From NCBI RefSeq assembly GCF_026041215.1, contig NZ_JAPEIQ010000039.1, positions 62,001 to 126,000 of the forward strand: DNA of 64,000 nt. Reading direction: 5' to 3'. The notes below the pieces were generated by a model. It did not search any database, was not told where the DNA came from, and saw only the letters and a list, made by a program, of their open reading frames with translations. Below, piece by piece: positions 8,166 to 16,172 of this stretch (position 1 is its first letter; each line of letters begins with the position of its first letter). This DNA comes from Hoyosella sp. YIM 151337 (GTDB taxonomy: Bacteria; Actinomycetota; Actinomycetes; Mycobacteriales; Mycobacteriaceae). Both the position numbers and the translations under genes were made by a program.

Positions 8166-9461
8166 TTAGGTGGGGACTCCGCGCTCACCGATTTCCACCG
8201 CGGACAGTGCGTCACCGACGAGTCCGGCAGCGAGCGTGTTGCCGCTTGCCGGGTCAATCAGCAGGAAGCTGCCTGTGTGCCGGTTGACGGCATAGTTGTC
8301 GGCGACAATCGGTTCTGCCACGCGAATGTGGATACGGCCGATTTCGTTGAGCGACAGTGTTCCAGGATCCGGATCTGCGCTGAGCTCCTGCTCGTCGAAG
8401 CGCTCGATGACTGCTCCGACTATCGCCTGCGTCGTCTTCGTTCCGTGCTTCAGCAGCAGGCGGGCGCCCGGCCGAAGTGGCTTCTCGGAGAGCACACAAA
8501 CGGTCGCTTCGAAGTCGTCGATTGGTTCGGGAGCATCTGCCGGAGAGGCGATCACGTCGCCGCGCGAAATATCGATCTCATCCGCGAGCAGCAGCGTGAC
8601 GCTCCGGCCTGCTTCGGCATGGTCCAATTCGCCGTCCGCAGTGTCAACCTTCGTCACGGTGGTGCGGATACCAGCGGGCAGAACCACGACCTCGTCGCCT
8701 GGGCGCACCTCCCCGGCAGCGATCTGGCCAGCGTAGCCGCGGTAATCGGGGAATTCCGCGGTGCGGGGACGGATCACATACTGCACGGGGAAACGGAGCC
8801 CGACATTGTGTGGCTCGGCATCAACTGGCACCGATTCCAGGTGCTCGATGAGAGAGGGGCCGGTGTAGTAGGGCGTCCGTTCCGATCGGCTTGCGATGTT
8901 CTCACCATAGAGCGCTGAGACAGGTATCTCCTGCACATCATCAGGGCCCCACCCGAGTGCCGCGGTCAGCGCGTTGAATTCGTCACTGATCTGCGTAAAC
9001 ACTTCACCGGGGTTCTCGACCAGGTCGATCTTGTTTACTGCGAGAACGAGCTTCGGTACGCCCAGCAGCGCCATTACCGCGGCATGGCGGCGAGTTTGTT
9101 CGATGACGCCTTTACGGGCATCAACGAGCAAGATAACGAGCTGAGCCGTCGAAGCGCCCGAGACGGTGTTGCGGGTGTATTGCACGTGACCAGGCGTATC
9201 TGCGAGCACAAAGGAACGCTTGGGCGTCGCGAAATAGCGGTAAGCCACATCGATCGTGATGCCTTGCTCACGCTCGGCACGGAGTCCGTCGACGAGCAGC
9301 GAAAGATCGGGTGTCGCAAGCCCGCGATCTACCGAAGCACGCGTGACGGCGTCGATCTGATCGGCGAGGACGGACTTCGTGTCATAGAGCAAACGGCCAA
9401 CGAGAGTGGACTTCCCGTCATCCACACTGCCTGCAGTTGCCAGGCGCAAAAGGTCGCTCAT
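8166..9461 (-). CDS. cysN: Sulfate adenylyltransferase large (GTPase) subunit, no CysC domain
   Basis: The 431-residue GTP-hydrolysing subunit of ATP sulfurylase. With CysD it converts sulfate and ATP to adenosine 5'-phosphosulfate. GTPase motifs are clear: P-loop GSVDDGKSTLVGRLLYD (about residue 11), DTPGHVQYTRN (switch II) and NKIDLV. They are followed by the beta-barrel domains of translational GTPases. In M. tuberculosis and many relatives CysN is fused to an APS kinase (CysC) and is longer than 600 aa. Here the chain stops right after the barrel domains, so no PAPS kinase is encoded in this gene. That fits the APS-reducing CysH next door. Two bases separate it from the cysD stop. It ends the nirA-cysHDN operon. 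Confidence 0.94.
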   Translation of the reverse strand: MSDLLRLATAGSVDDGKSTLVGRLLYDTKSVLADQIDAVTRASVDRGLATPDLSLLVDGLRAEREQGITIDVAYRYFATPKRSFVLADTPGHVQYTRNTVSGASTAQLVILLVDARKGVIEQTRRHAAVMALLGVPKLVLAVNKIDLVENPGEVFTQISDEFNALTAALGWGPDDVQEIPVSALYGENIASRSERTPYYTGPSLIEHLESVPVDAEPHNVGLRFPVQYVIRPRTAEFPDYRGYAGQIAAGEVRPGDEVVVLPAGIRTTVTKVDTADGELDHAEAGRSVTLLLADEIDISRGDVIASPADAPEPIDDFEATVCVLSEKPLRPGARLLLKHGTKTTQAIVGAVIERFDEQELSADPDPGTLSLNEIGRIHIRVAEPIVADNYAVNRHTGSFLLIDPASGNTLAAGLVGDALSAVEIGERGVPT

Positions 9462-9463
9462 GC

Positions 9464-10507
9464 TCAGAAATATCCCTCTCGCTTGCGGTCTTCCATTGCG
9501 GCTTCTGACACTCGGTCATCACCGCGGGTTGCGCCGCGTTCAGTGAGCCGCGACGCCGCCACCTCAGCGAGAATCGCGAAATTGTCGCTAGCGTCAGAAA
9601 GTACAGCGCCGGTGGTGGAACCATCACCGACGGTGCGGTAGCGCACCGACTTCGTTTCCAGCTTTTCGTCGTCACGCGGACCGCCCCACGGCCCCGGAGC
9701 GAGCCACATGCCGTCGCGCTGGTACACCTCGCGGTCATGCGCGTAATAGATGGGGCACAGTTCGACGTTGTCACGCGCGATGTACCGCCAGATGTCTAGT
9801 TCAGTCCAGTTGCTCAGCGGGAAGACTCGGACGTGCTCACCCGGCGAGTGGCGACCGTTGTACAGATTCCACAGTTCGGGACGCTGTTTCTTAGGATCCC
9901 ACTGCCCAAAGGCGTTGCGGAGGCTGAAGATCCGCTCCTTCGCCCGCGACCGTTCCTCATCGCGACGGCCACCGCCGAATACCGCGTCAAAGCGGTGTTC
10001 ACTGATCGCGTCGAGAAGCGGAACCGTTTGCAGCGGATTGCGGATGCCGTCGGCCCGCTCTTCAAGCCGGCCGTCAGCGATGTATTCCTCCACGCTTGCC
10101 ACGTGCAGCCGCAGGTTGTACCGCTCGACCATCCGGTCGCGGAAATCGAGGACTTCCTGAAAATTGTGGCCGGTGTCGACGTGGAGCACTGGGAAGGGGA
10201 GCGGTGCCGGCCAGAACGCTTTCACCGCAAGGTGAAGCAGGACTGTGGAATCCTTACCACCCGAGAACAAGATGACCGGCCGCTCGAACTCCCCAGCGAC
10301 CTCGCGGAAGATGTGAATCGACTCAGCTTCGAGCGCGGTAAGCGTGTCGAAGTTGGTCGCCATCGCGACCCGCGCCATCTCGGCGTGCGTGTGGGACACG
10401 TCCGCTGGAGATACTGCCTGAGAAGAAGGGGTCTGTGCGCCCACGGTAGGCATCACTCCGTTCTGATCTCGATTGGTCACGTCCCACTCGGCGGTTTTGA
10501 TCGTCAT
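9464..10507 (-). CDS. cysD: Sulfate adenylyltransferase small subunit
   Basis: The catalytic PP-loop subunit of ATP sulfurylase, 347 residues. The adenylation motif is FSGGKDSTVLLHLAVKAFWP, with LHVDTGHNFQEV and GGGRRDEERSRAKERIFS further along, all typical of CysD. I chose ATG 10507 because it overlaps the cysH stop in an ATGA junction. A start at 10525 lies inside cysH. The N-terminal 60 residues before TALEAESIHIF are low-complexity and not conserved, so a later in-frame ATG (MATNFDTL) is a possible true start. Works as a heterodimer with CysN. Confidence 0.92.
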   Translation of the reverse strand: MTIKTAEWDVTNRDQNGVMPTVGAQTPSSQAVSPADVSHTHAEMARVAMATNFDTLTALEAESIHIFREVAGEFERPVILFSGGKDSTVLLHLAVKAFWPAPLPFPVLHVDTGHNFQEVLDFRDRMVERYNLRLHVASVEEYIADGRLEERADGIRNPLQTVPLLDAISEHRFDAVFGGGRRDEERSRAKERIFSLRNAFGQWDPKKQRPELWNLYNGRHSPGEHVRVFPLSNWTELDIWRYIARDNVELCPIYYAHDREVYQRDGMWLAPGPWGGPRDDEKLETKSVRYRTVGDGSTTGAVLSDASDNFAILAEVAASRLTERGATRGDDRVSEAAMEDRKREGYF

Positions 10508-11205
10508 GATGAGTGCAACCCGCATTCAATCTTGTTGTTACCCGCCCAGCGTCCGCTGCGCGGATCGGCCCCAGGTGCTGGCTTCGCGGTGCATGGCGCG
10601 CAGCCAATCGAGGGGTAACCCTCATCAACAAGCGGATTTACCAAGATGGCGTGCTTGTCGATGTAGATCTGCATGTCCTCGTCAGTCCATGCAGCGATCG
10701 GGTTGATTTTTACCAGACCGAACGCCTCATCGTAGGAGATGAGGGGCGCATTCGCCCGAGTTGGGGCTTCAACGCGCCGAATGCCGGTAACCCAGGCGTC
10801 GTAGCCTGACAAGGTCTTCTTCAGTGGCGCGACTTTACGCAGGGCGCAGCACCGGTTTGGCTCACGCGCGAATAGGTCCTTGCCTTCGCTGGCGTCCTGT
10901 TCGGCGACAGTCTGCTCGGGTGTCACATTGCGAATTGTGACACCATAAACAGCTTCGCTGGCATCCCGCATTCCCAGGGTTTCGGCGAAATGGTACCCAG
11001 TGTCGAGAAAGAGGATTTCCACCCCGGGACGCACCTGCGATGCGAGATGAACAAGCACCGCATCCTGCATATTTGACGCCACAATGTAGCGGCCCCCGAA
11101 GGTTTCGTCGGTCCAGCGGAGCAAGTCCTCAGCGGACGCCCCCTCGAGGTCCGCGGCGCCGCGTTCGGCGATCGTCCGCAGATCCGTTTCTGTGGCGATA
11201 CTCAT
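10504..11205 (-). CDS. cysH: Adenosine phosphosulfate (APS) reductase, iron-sulfur type
   Basis: Reduces activated sulfate to sulfite with thioredoxin. Length 233 residues from ATG 11205. The 26 extra residues of the longest frame cover the upstream gene. The CC...CxxC pattern of [4Fe-4S] APS reductases is present: NRCCALRKV in the middle, and GCAPCT near the C-terminus followed by the catalytic Cys in ECGLHSS. That cluster, together with a CysN lacking CysC, points to direct reduction of APS rather than PAPS. The start overlaps the stop of the zinc-ribbon gene (ATGA), and the stop overlaps cysD. Confidence 0.94.
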   Translation of the reverse strand: MSIATETDLRTIAERGAADLEGASAEDLLRWTDETFGGRYIVASNMQDAVLVHLASQVRPGVEILFLDTGYHFAETLGMRDASEAVYGVTIRNVTPEQTVAEQDASEGKDLFAREPNRCCALRKVAPLKKTLSGYDAWVTGIRRVEAPTRANAPLISYDEAFGLVKINPIAAWTDEDMQIYIDKHAILVNPLVDEGYPSIGCAPCTAKPAPGADPRSGRWAGNNKIECGLHSS

Positions 11206-11423
11206 GGTGAAACCTTTCGCTTTACTGCCGATGCACCGAGGAATTTCAGCGCAAAAACGCGCCTGCATCCCGCGCACCGCCATTGGCCGTGTGGCAGGGC
11301 TGTGCCGTCAGCCAGATCTGGGCGCAAATCTTCGTCCGCGCAGTACGGGCAATAAAAAGGAACAGCGCGGGACACCGGAGTGTTCCCACCGGTGTCAGTT
11401 GATTCCGCGCTGTGATCCGTCAT
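11202..11423 (-). CDS. Small zinc-ribbon protein linked to sulfite reductase
   Basis: A 73-residue protein with two Cys pairs, CPYC and CAGC, spaced about 22 residues apart, which predicts one zinc ribbon. It continues RRVFALKFLG. Short proteins of this pattern recur between sulfite reductase and cysH in actinobacteria, including the cysX-like position of the Corynebacterium cluster, but I do not know a biochemical role. It could deliver electrons or sulfur, or assist NirA assembly. Coupled to cysH by an ATGA overlap and 14 bp downstream of nirA. The N-terminal 20 residues are polar and probably disordered. Confidence 0.8.
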   Translation of the reverse strand: MTDHSAESTDTGGNTPVSRAVPFYCPYCADEDLRPDLADGTALPHGQWRCAGCRRVFALKFLGASAVKRKVSP

Positions 11424-11437
11424 CGCTGGTCCGTGGC

Positions 11438-13252
11438 CTAACGCAAGAGTTCTTCATCTGCGCGCGCCGCCCAATCCGCGAAACGCTCACCATTGACCCG
11501 GCCGTCCGCAAAGCCTCGCACCACTCGCTCCACGTAGTCACCGAGCTGCTCCGTGGTCACCTTGTGGCCGCGCAGCTTGCGTCCAAACGCAGGATCGAGA
11601 CCGAGGTGGCCGCCGAGATGAACCTGAAAACCCTCGACGTGGTTGCCATCGTCGTCGGGGACCAACTGGCCTTTGAAACCAATATCTGCAACCTGTGCGC
11701 GGGCGCATGAGTTCGGGCACCCGTTGATGTTGATTGTCACAGCGGTGTCGAGTTGCTCGTTCAGGTCCTTGAGCCGCTGCTCGAGTTCCGGCACAAGATC
11801 CTGCGAGCGCTTGCGCGTCTCAACGAAAGACAGCTTGCAGAATTCAATACCGGTGCACGCCATGAGGTTACGGCGCCACAGTGAAGGACGGGCAGGGAGC
11901 CCGAGTTCGTCTAATTCCGCGATCAGGGGTTCAACCCGGTCTTCCGGCACGTCGACGATGATCAGCTTCTGGTAGGGCGTTAGCCGCACTTTGTCTGTGC
12001 CTGCCCGCTCGGCAGCATCCGCGACGGCGAGCAGCTTCGTGCCGGACACACGTCCCGCAATCGGTGCGACACCCACGGCGTAGTTGCCATTCTTGAGCTT
12101 CTGTACACCCACATGGTCGCGTGGCTTCGTCAGCGGCTCCGGTGCGGGGCCGTCGAGGAGTTTGCGCCCAAGGTACTCATCTTCGAGCACCTGGCGGAAC
12201 TTCTCGGGCCCCCAATCCTTCACAAGGAACTTGATGCGCGCGCGGCTGCGCAGCCTGCGATACCCGTAGTCACGGAAGATCGAGACGATGCCCTCCCAGA
12301 CGTCCGGTACCTCATCGAGGGGCACCCACGCCCCGAGACGTTGCCCGATCATCGGATTGGTGGAGAGCCCGCCACCGACCCAGACGTCGAGACCGGGGCC
12401 GTGCTCCGGATGGTTAACGCCGATGAACGCGCAATCGTTGACCTCGTGCGCCACGTCCTGCAACCCCGACATCGCGGTCTTGAACTTGCGGGGCAGATTG
12501 GAGTAGCGCGGATCGCCAACGTAGCGGCGCACGATCTCGTTGATCGCGGGTGTGGGATCGAGCACCTCGTCCACCGCGAGGCCAGCGAGCGGTGAGCCCA
12601 GAACGATACGGGGAGTGTCGCCGCACGCCTCTGTCGTAGTCAGGCCACAACTTTCGATCCGGCGCCAGATCTCGGGCATATCTTCGACACGAATCCAGTG
12701 GCATTGCACATTCTGGCGGTCGGAGAGATCCGCGGTATCACGGCCAAATTCCTTGGAGATCTGCCCGATCGTACGGAGCTGCTCGAGGTTCAGTTGGCCC
12801 CCATCGACACGAACCCGCAGCATAAAGTGGCTGTCTTCAATGACGTCGATGTTCTCATCACCGGTCCAGCTGCCGTCATAGCCCTGTTTGCGCTGCGTGT
12901 ACAGGCCGTACCAGCGGAACCGGCCGCGCAGGTCGGCCTTGTCGATGCTGTCAAAACCCCGAATGGCGTAAATGTTCTCGATGCGCTGGCGCACATTGAG
13001 CGGGTTGTCGTCCTTCTTTGTTTGCTCGTTCGGGTTGAGCGGCTCACGGTAACCGAGCTTCCACTGCCCCTCCGCCTTGCGGCGTTTCGGGCGTGCGGCA
13101 CGCGGTGTCCGGACACGTTCACCATCGGCACCGTTCGCAGCTGCGCCCCGCGCGGGGCGTTCGCGCCGCGGCGGGCGTTCCGCAGTGGAAGACCCAGCAG
13201 ACCCGGTTGAAGCGGACTCAGCAGGGGAGACGGCGTCGTGGGCTGACGACAT
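11438..13252 (-). CDS. sirA: Ferredoxin-dependent assimilatory sulfite reductase (NirA/SirA)
   Basis: A 604-residue siroheme and [4Fe-4S] enzyme that reduces sulfite to sulfide with six electrons from ferredoxin. The siroheme/cluster-binding cysteines are recognisable in TGIEFCKLS and, about 40 residues on, INGCPNSCARAQ. The N-terminal half carries the ferrite-reductase repeat, with DRQNVQCHWIRVED. About 75 residues of Ala/Arg/Pro-rich sequence precede the conserved start (WKLGYREPLNPNEQ), so a later start is possible, but ATG 13252 has a good AGGAGC site eight bases upstream. First gene of the leftward operon, behind its own Cys-codon leader ORF at 13382-13477. Paralogous to nirite reductases. 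Sulfite is inferred from context. Confidence 0.9.
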   Translation of the reverse strand: MSSAHDAVSPAESASTGSAGSSTAERPPRRERPARGAAANGADGERVRTPRAARPKRRKAEGQWKLGYREPLNPNEQTKKDDNPLNVRQRIENIYAIRGFDSIDKADLRGRFRWYGLYTQRKQGYDGSWTGDENIDVIEDSHFMLRVRVDGGQLNLEQLRTIGQISKEFGRDTADLSDRQNVQCHWIRVEDMPEIWRRIESCGLTTTEACGDTPRIVLGSPLAGLAVDEVLDPTPAINEIVRRYVGDPRYSNLPRKFKTAMSGLQDVAHEVNDCAFIGVNHPEHGPGLDVWVGGGLSTNPMIGQRLGAWVPLDEVPDVWEGIVSIFRDYGYRRLRSRARIKFLVKDWGPEKFRQVLEDEYLGRKLLDGPAPEPLTKPRDHVGVQKLKNGNYAVGVAPIAGRVSGTKLLAVADAAERAGTDKVRLTPYQKLIIVDVPEDRVEPLIAELDELGLPARPSLWRRNLMACTGIEFCKLSFVETRKRSQDLVPELEQRLKDLNEQLDTAVTININGCPNSCARAQVADIGFKGQLVPDDDGNHVEGFQVHLGGHLGLDPAFGRKLRGHKVTTEQLGDYVERVVRGFADGRVNGERFADWAARADEELLR

Positions 13253-13309
13253 TCAAATGCTCCTGAAACAGAATTCGACGTGGACTGTCCGATTTTGGGC
13301 TGCGGTGAA

Positions 13310-13399
13310 CTGCCCGGAGATGTGCGGCTGGCGCTTTCAGCCACAAGAACTTCCCTGATTGAGCCGGGCAGGCGCGGGCAGCTACGGACGACAGCCGCA
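13310..13399 (-). promoter_or_regulatory. Alternative-pairing region upstream of sirA (attenuator-like)
   Basis: On the minus-strand transcript four 8-mers occur in the order A-B-A'-B'. A is TGCGGCTG, the Cys-Gly-Cys codons of the leader (plus 13392-13399). B is CTGCCCGG (13364-13371). A' is CAGCCGCA (13323-13330). B' is CCGGGCAG (13310-13317). A pairs perfectly with A' and B with B', and the two helices interleave, so simple folding allows only one at a time. A ribosome stalled on the Cys codons would block A-A' and allow B-B'. Confidence 0.45.
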
Positions 13400-13477
13400 G
13401 CTATTGACGCGCTTGAAATCAATATGGCGGCGCTGCACAAGACGCGTGCCAGCCAGCCATATCCCTGGTCCACTCAC
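13382..13477 (-). CDS. Leader peptide ending Cys-Gly-Cys-Arg-Pro, probable cysteine attenuator of sirA-cysHDN
   Basis: A 31-codon ORF, GTG 13477 to TAG 13382, with the core QRRHIDFKRVNSCGCRP. Short actinobacterial ORFs of the form RRHVDL..RV...CR are widespread upstream of sulfur genes and are recorded as putative cis-regulatory leader peptides, so this is a family match and not just a Cys-containing ORF. The predicted extended -10 lies six bases upstream, which would make the mRNA leaderless. The Cys codons fall in a segment that can pair with RNA further down (see 13310-13399). It resembles the subI leader in length and in having terminal Cys-Arg. It may start further upstream, since the frame stays open to 13744. 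Confidence 0.72.
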   Translation of the reverse strand: MSGPGIWLAGTRLVQRRHIDFKRVNSCGCRP

Positions 13478-13483
13478 CCGTCC

Positions 13484-13492
13484 ATTGTGCCA
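13484..13492 (-). promoter_or_regulatory. Extended -10 promoter of the sirA leader
   Basis: On the minus strand, TGG-CACAAT precedes the leader GTG by six bases. It has four of six consensus bases, including the key A2 and T6, plus a TGn extension. No strong -35 seen. It mirrors the arrangement in front of the subI leader. Confidence 0.45.
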
Positions 13493-13648
13493 TGGATCGT
13501 GAATGTGCCCGAACGCGCAGGTAGCCGTGGAATTCCGGCGAGTTCGAAGCGCCCGCCGGGCCTTCTGACGGCCGACCGGCACCTTGAGGCTGGCACGTTT
13601 TCCTGAACCAGGCACACTAGTGATAACACCACTCTCGAGAAAGCTGTT

Positions 13649-14866
13649 ATGACCGTCACCGCGCACCCGTCCGTCCTGCCGGAAGCTGCCTTCGAGGCCG
13701 CCCTGCGCGCGGCACCGGACACGAAGTTTGGCGTATACGTCCACGTGCCGTTCTGCGCAACGCGCTGCGGATACTGTGACTTCAACACCTACACGGCAGG
13801 TGAACTCGGCACCGCAGCCTCACCGCAGTCCTGGCTGGACGCGCTCCAGCGTGAACTCGATCTCGCCGCCACGATGATCGGGAGCCGCGCGCGGCCCGCG
13901 GACACGGTCTTCGTGGGCGGCGGAACCCCGTCGCTCCTTGGGGCGGGAGTGCTGGCGGAGGTGCTGGCCACCATCCGCAGCACCTTCGGATTACAGCCGG
14001 ACGCTGAAGTCACCAGCGAAGCGAACCCGGAATCGACGTCACCGCAGTTCTTCGACGACATTCGCGCGGCGGGCTACACGCGTGTCTCGCTCGGGATGCA
14101 GTCAGCAGCGTCGCATGTCCTTTCCGCACTTGACCGGACCCACACCCCAGGGCGCGCCATCGCAGCGGCACGCGAGGCGCGCAATGCGGGTTTTAGGCAC
14201 ATCAACCTTGATTTGATTTACGGAACGCCCGGGGAGCGCGACGCCGACCTCGATGCCTCGCTCGACGCGGTCCTGACGGCTGGTGCCGACCACGTGTCCG
14301 CGTACGCGCTGATCGTGGAGGACGGCACGGCTCTCGCGCGAAGGATCAAGCGCGGGGAGCTGCCCGCGCCCGACGACGATGTGCTCGCAGCCCGTTACGA
14401 GCGCATCGACTCGCGTCTCAGCGCGGCAGGTTTCTCCTGGTACGAGGTGTCGAACTGGGCGCAGGGCCCGGAGTCCGTGTGCCGGCACAATATCGGTTAT
14501 TGGGACGAATCCAATTGGTGGGGAGCGGGGCCAGGCGCTCACAGTCACGTCGGGGGCGTGCGGTGGTGGAACGTGAAGCACCCAGCCCGTTACGCAGCGG
14601 AGTTGGGTGAGGGGCGGCTGCCGATCAGCGGTGCGGAGACGCTCACCGCTGCTGAACGGCACCTTGAATACGTGATGCTCACAACGAGGATGCGCGGCGG
14701 CCTCGAGTTGGCCAGGCTCTCCGCGCCGGAGCGGGCGGCGGCCCAGCGATGCGCCGATGATGGACTCGTGACGATCCGCGCGGGCCGGATGCTCCTGACC
14801 GACCGTGGCCGGCTCCTCGCCGATGGTGTCGTACGCGCGATCGTGACTGCCGGGGACGCCGGGTAA
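13649..14866 (+). CDS. hemW: Radical SAM heme chaperone HemW (HemN-like)
   Basis: A 405-residue radical SAM protein. The cluster-binding motif CATRCGYCDF (Cys-x3-Cys-x2-Cys, about residue 36) is followed by GGGTPSLL and EANPES, all typical of the HemN/HemW family. HemW binds heme and delivers it to respiratory enzymes. True HemN (coproporphyrinogen oxidase) is longer and has different N-terminal residues. The position just upstream of hrcA-dnaJ is conserved in actinobacteria. ATG 13649 follows GAGAAAG. Divergent from the sirA leader across about 170 bp. Confidence 0.9.
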   Translation: MTVTAHPSVLPEAAFEAALRAAPDTKFGVYVHVPFCATRCGYCDFNTYTAGELGTAASPQSWLDALQRELDLAATMIGSRARPADTVFVGGGTPSLLGAGVLAEVLATIRSTFGLQPDAEVTSEANPESTSPQFFDDIRAAGYTRVSLGMQSAASHVLSALDRTHTPGRAIAAAREARNAGFRHINLDLIYGTPGERDADLDASLDAVLTAGADHVSAYALIVEDGTALARRIKRGELPAPDDDVLAARYERIDSRLSAAGFSWYEVSNWAQGPESVCRHNIGYWDESNWWGAGPGAHSHVGGVRWWNVKHPARYAAELGEGRLPISGAETLTAAERHLEYVMLTTRMRGGLELARLSAPERAAAQRCADDGLVTIRAGRMLLTDRGRLLADGVVRAIVTAGDAG

Positions 14867-14966
14867 CAAGGTGGTGATTTTCACCGAGTTGCCACAGAAC
14901 CCCAGGTCACGCGTCGGGCTAAAATAGTCATGCATTGGGGCATGGACGTTTGGAGGGTGGTGAACG

Positions 14967-16001
14967 ATGCCGAGCACGGAGGACCGACGTTTCGCGGTGT
15001 TGCAAGCCATCGTGTCGGATTACGTTTCGACGCATGAGCCGGTGGGCTCGAAGGCTTTGGTAGACCGGCACCACCTCGGCGTATCGAGCGCGACTGTCCG
15101 CAATGATATGGCGGTCCTCGAGGCCGAAGGCTACATCCGGCAGCCGCACACCTCGTCCGGCCGTGTACCGACGGACAAAGGGTACCGCCAGTTCGTCGAC
15201 CGTCTCGCAGAAATCAAGCCGCTCTCGTCGGGTGAACGCCGCGCGATCATGGAATTCCTCGAAGGCGGTGTTGACCTCGACGACGTGCTCAGGCGAGCGG
15301 TCCGCCTGCTCGCGCAGCTCACGCGGCAGGTGGCGGTCCTGCAGTACCCGACGCTGACATCGTCGAAGGTTCGCCACATTGAGGTTGTGCCGCTTAACCC
15401 GGCGCGGTTATTGCTCGTCGTGATCATGGATACCGGCCGGGTCGACCAGCGAATAGTCGAACTCGGTGACGTCATCAATGATGAACAGGTCAGCCGGTTA
15501 CGTTCGCTGCTGGGTGCAGCGCTCGAAGGGAAGCATCTGTCGGCCGCGTCGGTAGCGGTCGTGGAACTTGCCAATCAGGTGCAGCATGAGTTGCGCGATC
15601 CGGTGGTTCGCTCCGCGACGGTGCTTGTCGAGACACTAGTGGAGCGCAGCGAAGATCGGCTCGTGCTGGGCGGCACGTCAAATCTGACAGCCAACGCGGC
15701 TGACTTTGGCGGTAGTCCTGACGCGATGCTGCAAGTGCTCGAGGCACTCGAAGAGCAGGTGGTGGTGCTCAAACTGCTCGCTGCCGCGCAGAAACCAGGC
15801 ATGGTGACGGTGCGGATCGGTGAGGAACTCGAAGACGAGCAGATCAGGGCCACATCCGTCGTGTCAACGGGCTACGGCACCGCTGGCTTGTCGTTCGGCG
15901 GAGTCGGCGTACTGGGCCCCACCCGGATGGATTACCCGTGGGCTATCGCAGCGGTATCCGCTGTAGCGCGCTATGTAGGGGAGGTGCTTTCCGCGCGATA
16001 G
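14967..16001 (+). CDS. hrcA: Heat-inducible transcription repressor HrcA
   Basis: A 344-residue repressor of chaperone genes. The N-terminal winged helix includes [30 protein letters not shown] (read in parts), the hallmark of the family, followed by the insertion and GAF-like domains. The start ATG 14967 has a GGAGGG site about 10 bases upstream. A TAAAAT -10-like element lies at about 14921. I see no CIRCE inverted repeat in the 100 bp upstream, so autoregulation through CIRCE at this site is not supported; its targets are likely elsewhere (groE). The dnaJ gene follows after 171 bp. Confidence 0.94.
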   Translation: MPSTEDRRFAVLQAIVSDYVSTHEPVGSKALVDRHHLGVSSATVRNDMAVLEAEGYIRQPHTSSGRVPTDKGYRQFVDRLAEIKPLSSGERRAIMEFLEGGVDLDDVLRRAVRLLAQLTRQVAVLQYPTLTSSKVRHIEVVPLNPARLLLVVIMDTGRVDQRIVELGDVINDEQVSRLRSLLGAALEGKHLSAASVAVVELANQVQHELRDPVVRSATVLVETLVERSEDRLVLGGTSNLTANAADFGGSPDAMLQVLEALEEQVVVLKLLAAAQKPGMVTVRIGEELEDEQIRATSVVSTGYGTAGLSFGGVGVLGPTRMDYPWAIAAVSAVARYVGEVLSAR

Positions 16002-16172
16002 CACCGGTCCGTCTGGCGGCGTTGACGAGCATGTGACAGGGCGATTCCCCTCCCGGTGCCGGCAAGGAGTACCGTTCAATGATGGTGACCCGCGCCCAAA
16101 CATGACATTTCTGGGTGACATTCTTCGGATCGTGTGTGATCCGCATGGTGAGGAATAGGACAGAACACTAAC

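Noticed and set aside
8127-8918. Long plus-strand frame opposite cysN
   Set aside because: Mirror of the real cysN reading frame, common in GC-rich genes. It starts inside the lipoprotein gene.
14867-14966. CIRCE element upstream of hrcA
   Set aside because: No TTAGCACTC-N9-GAGTGCTAA-like repeat found. Only a weak GGTG...CACC symmetry is present.
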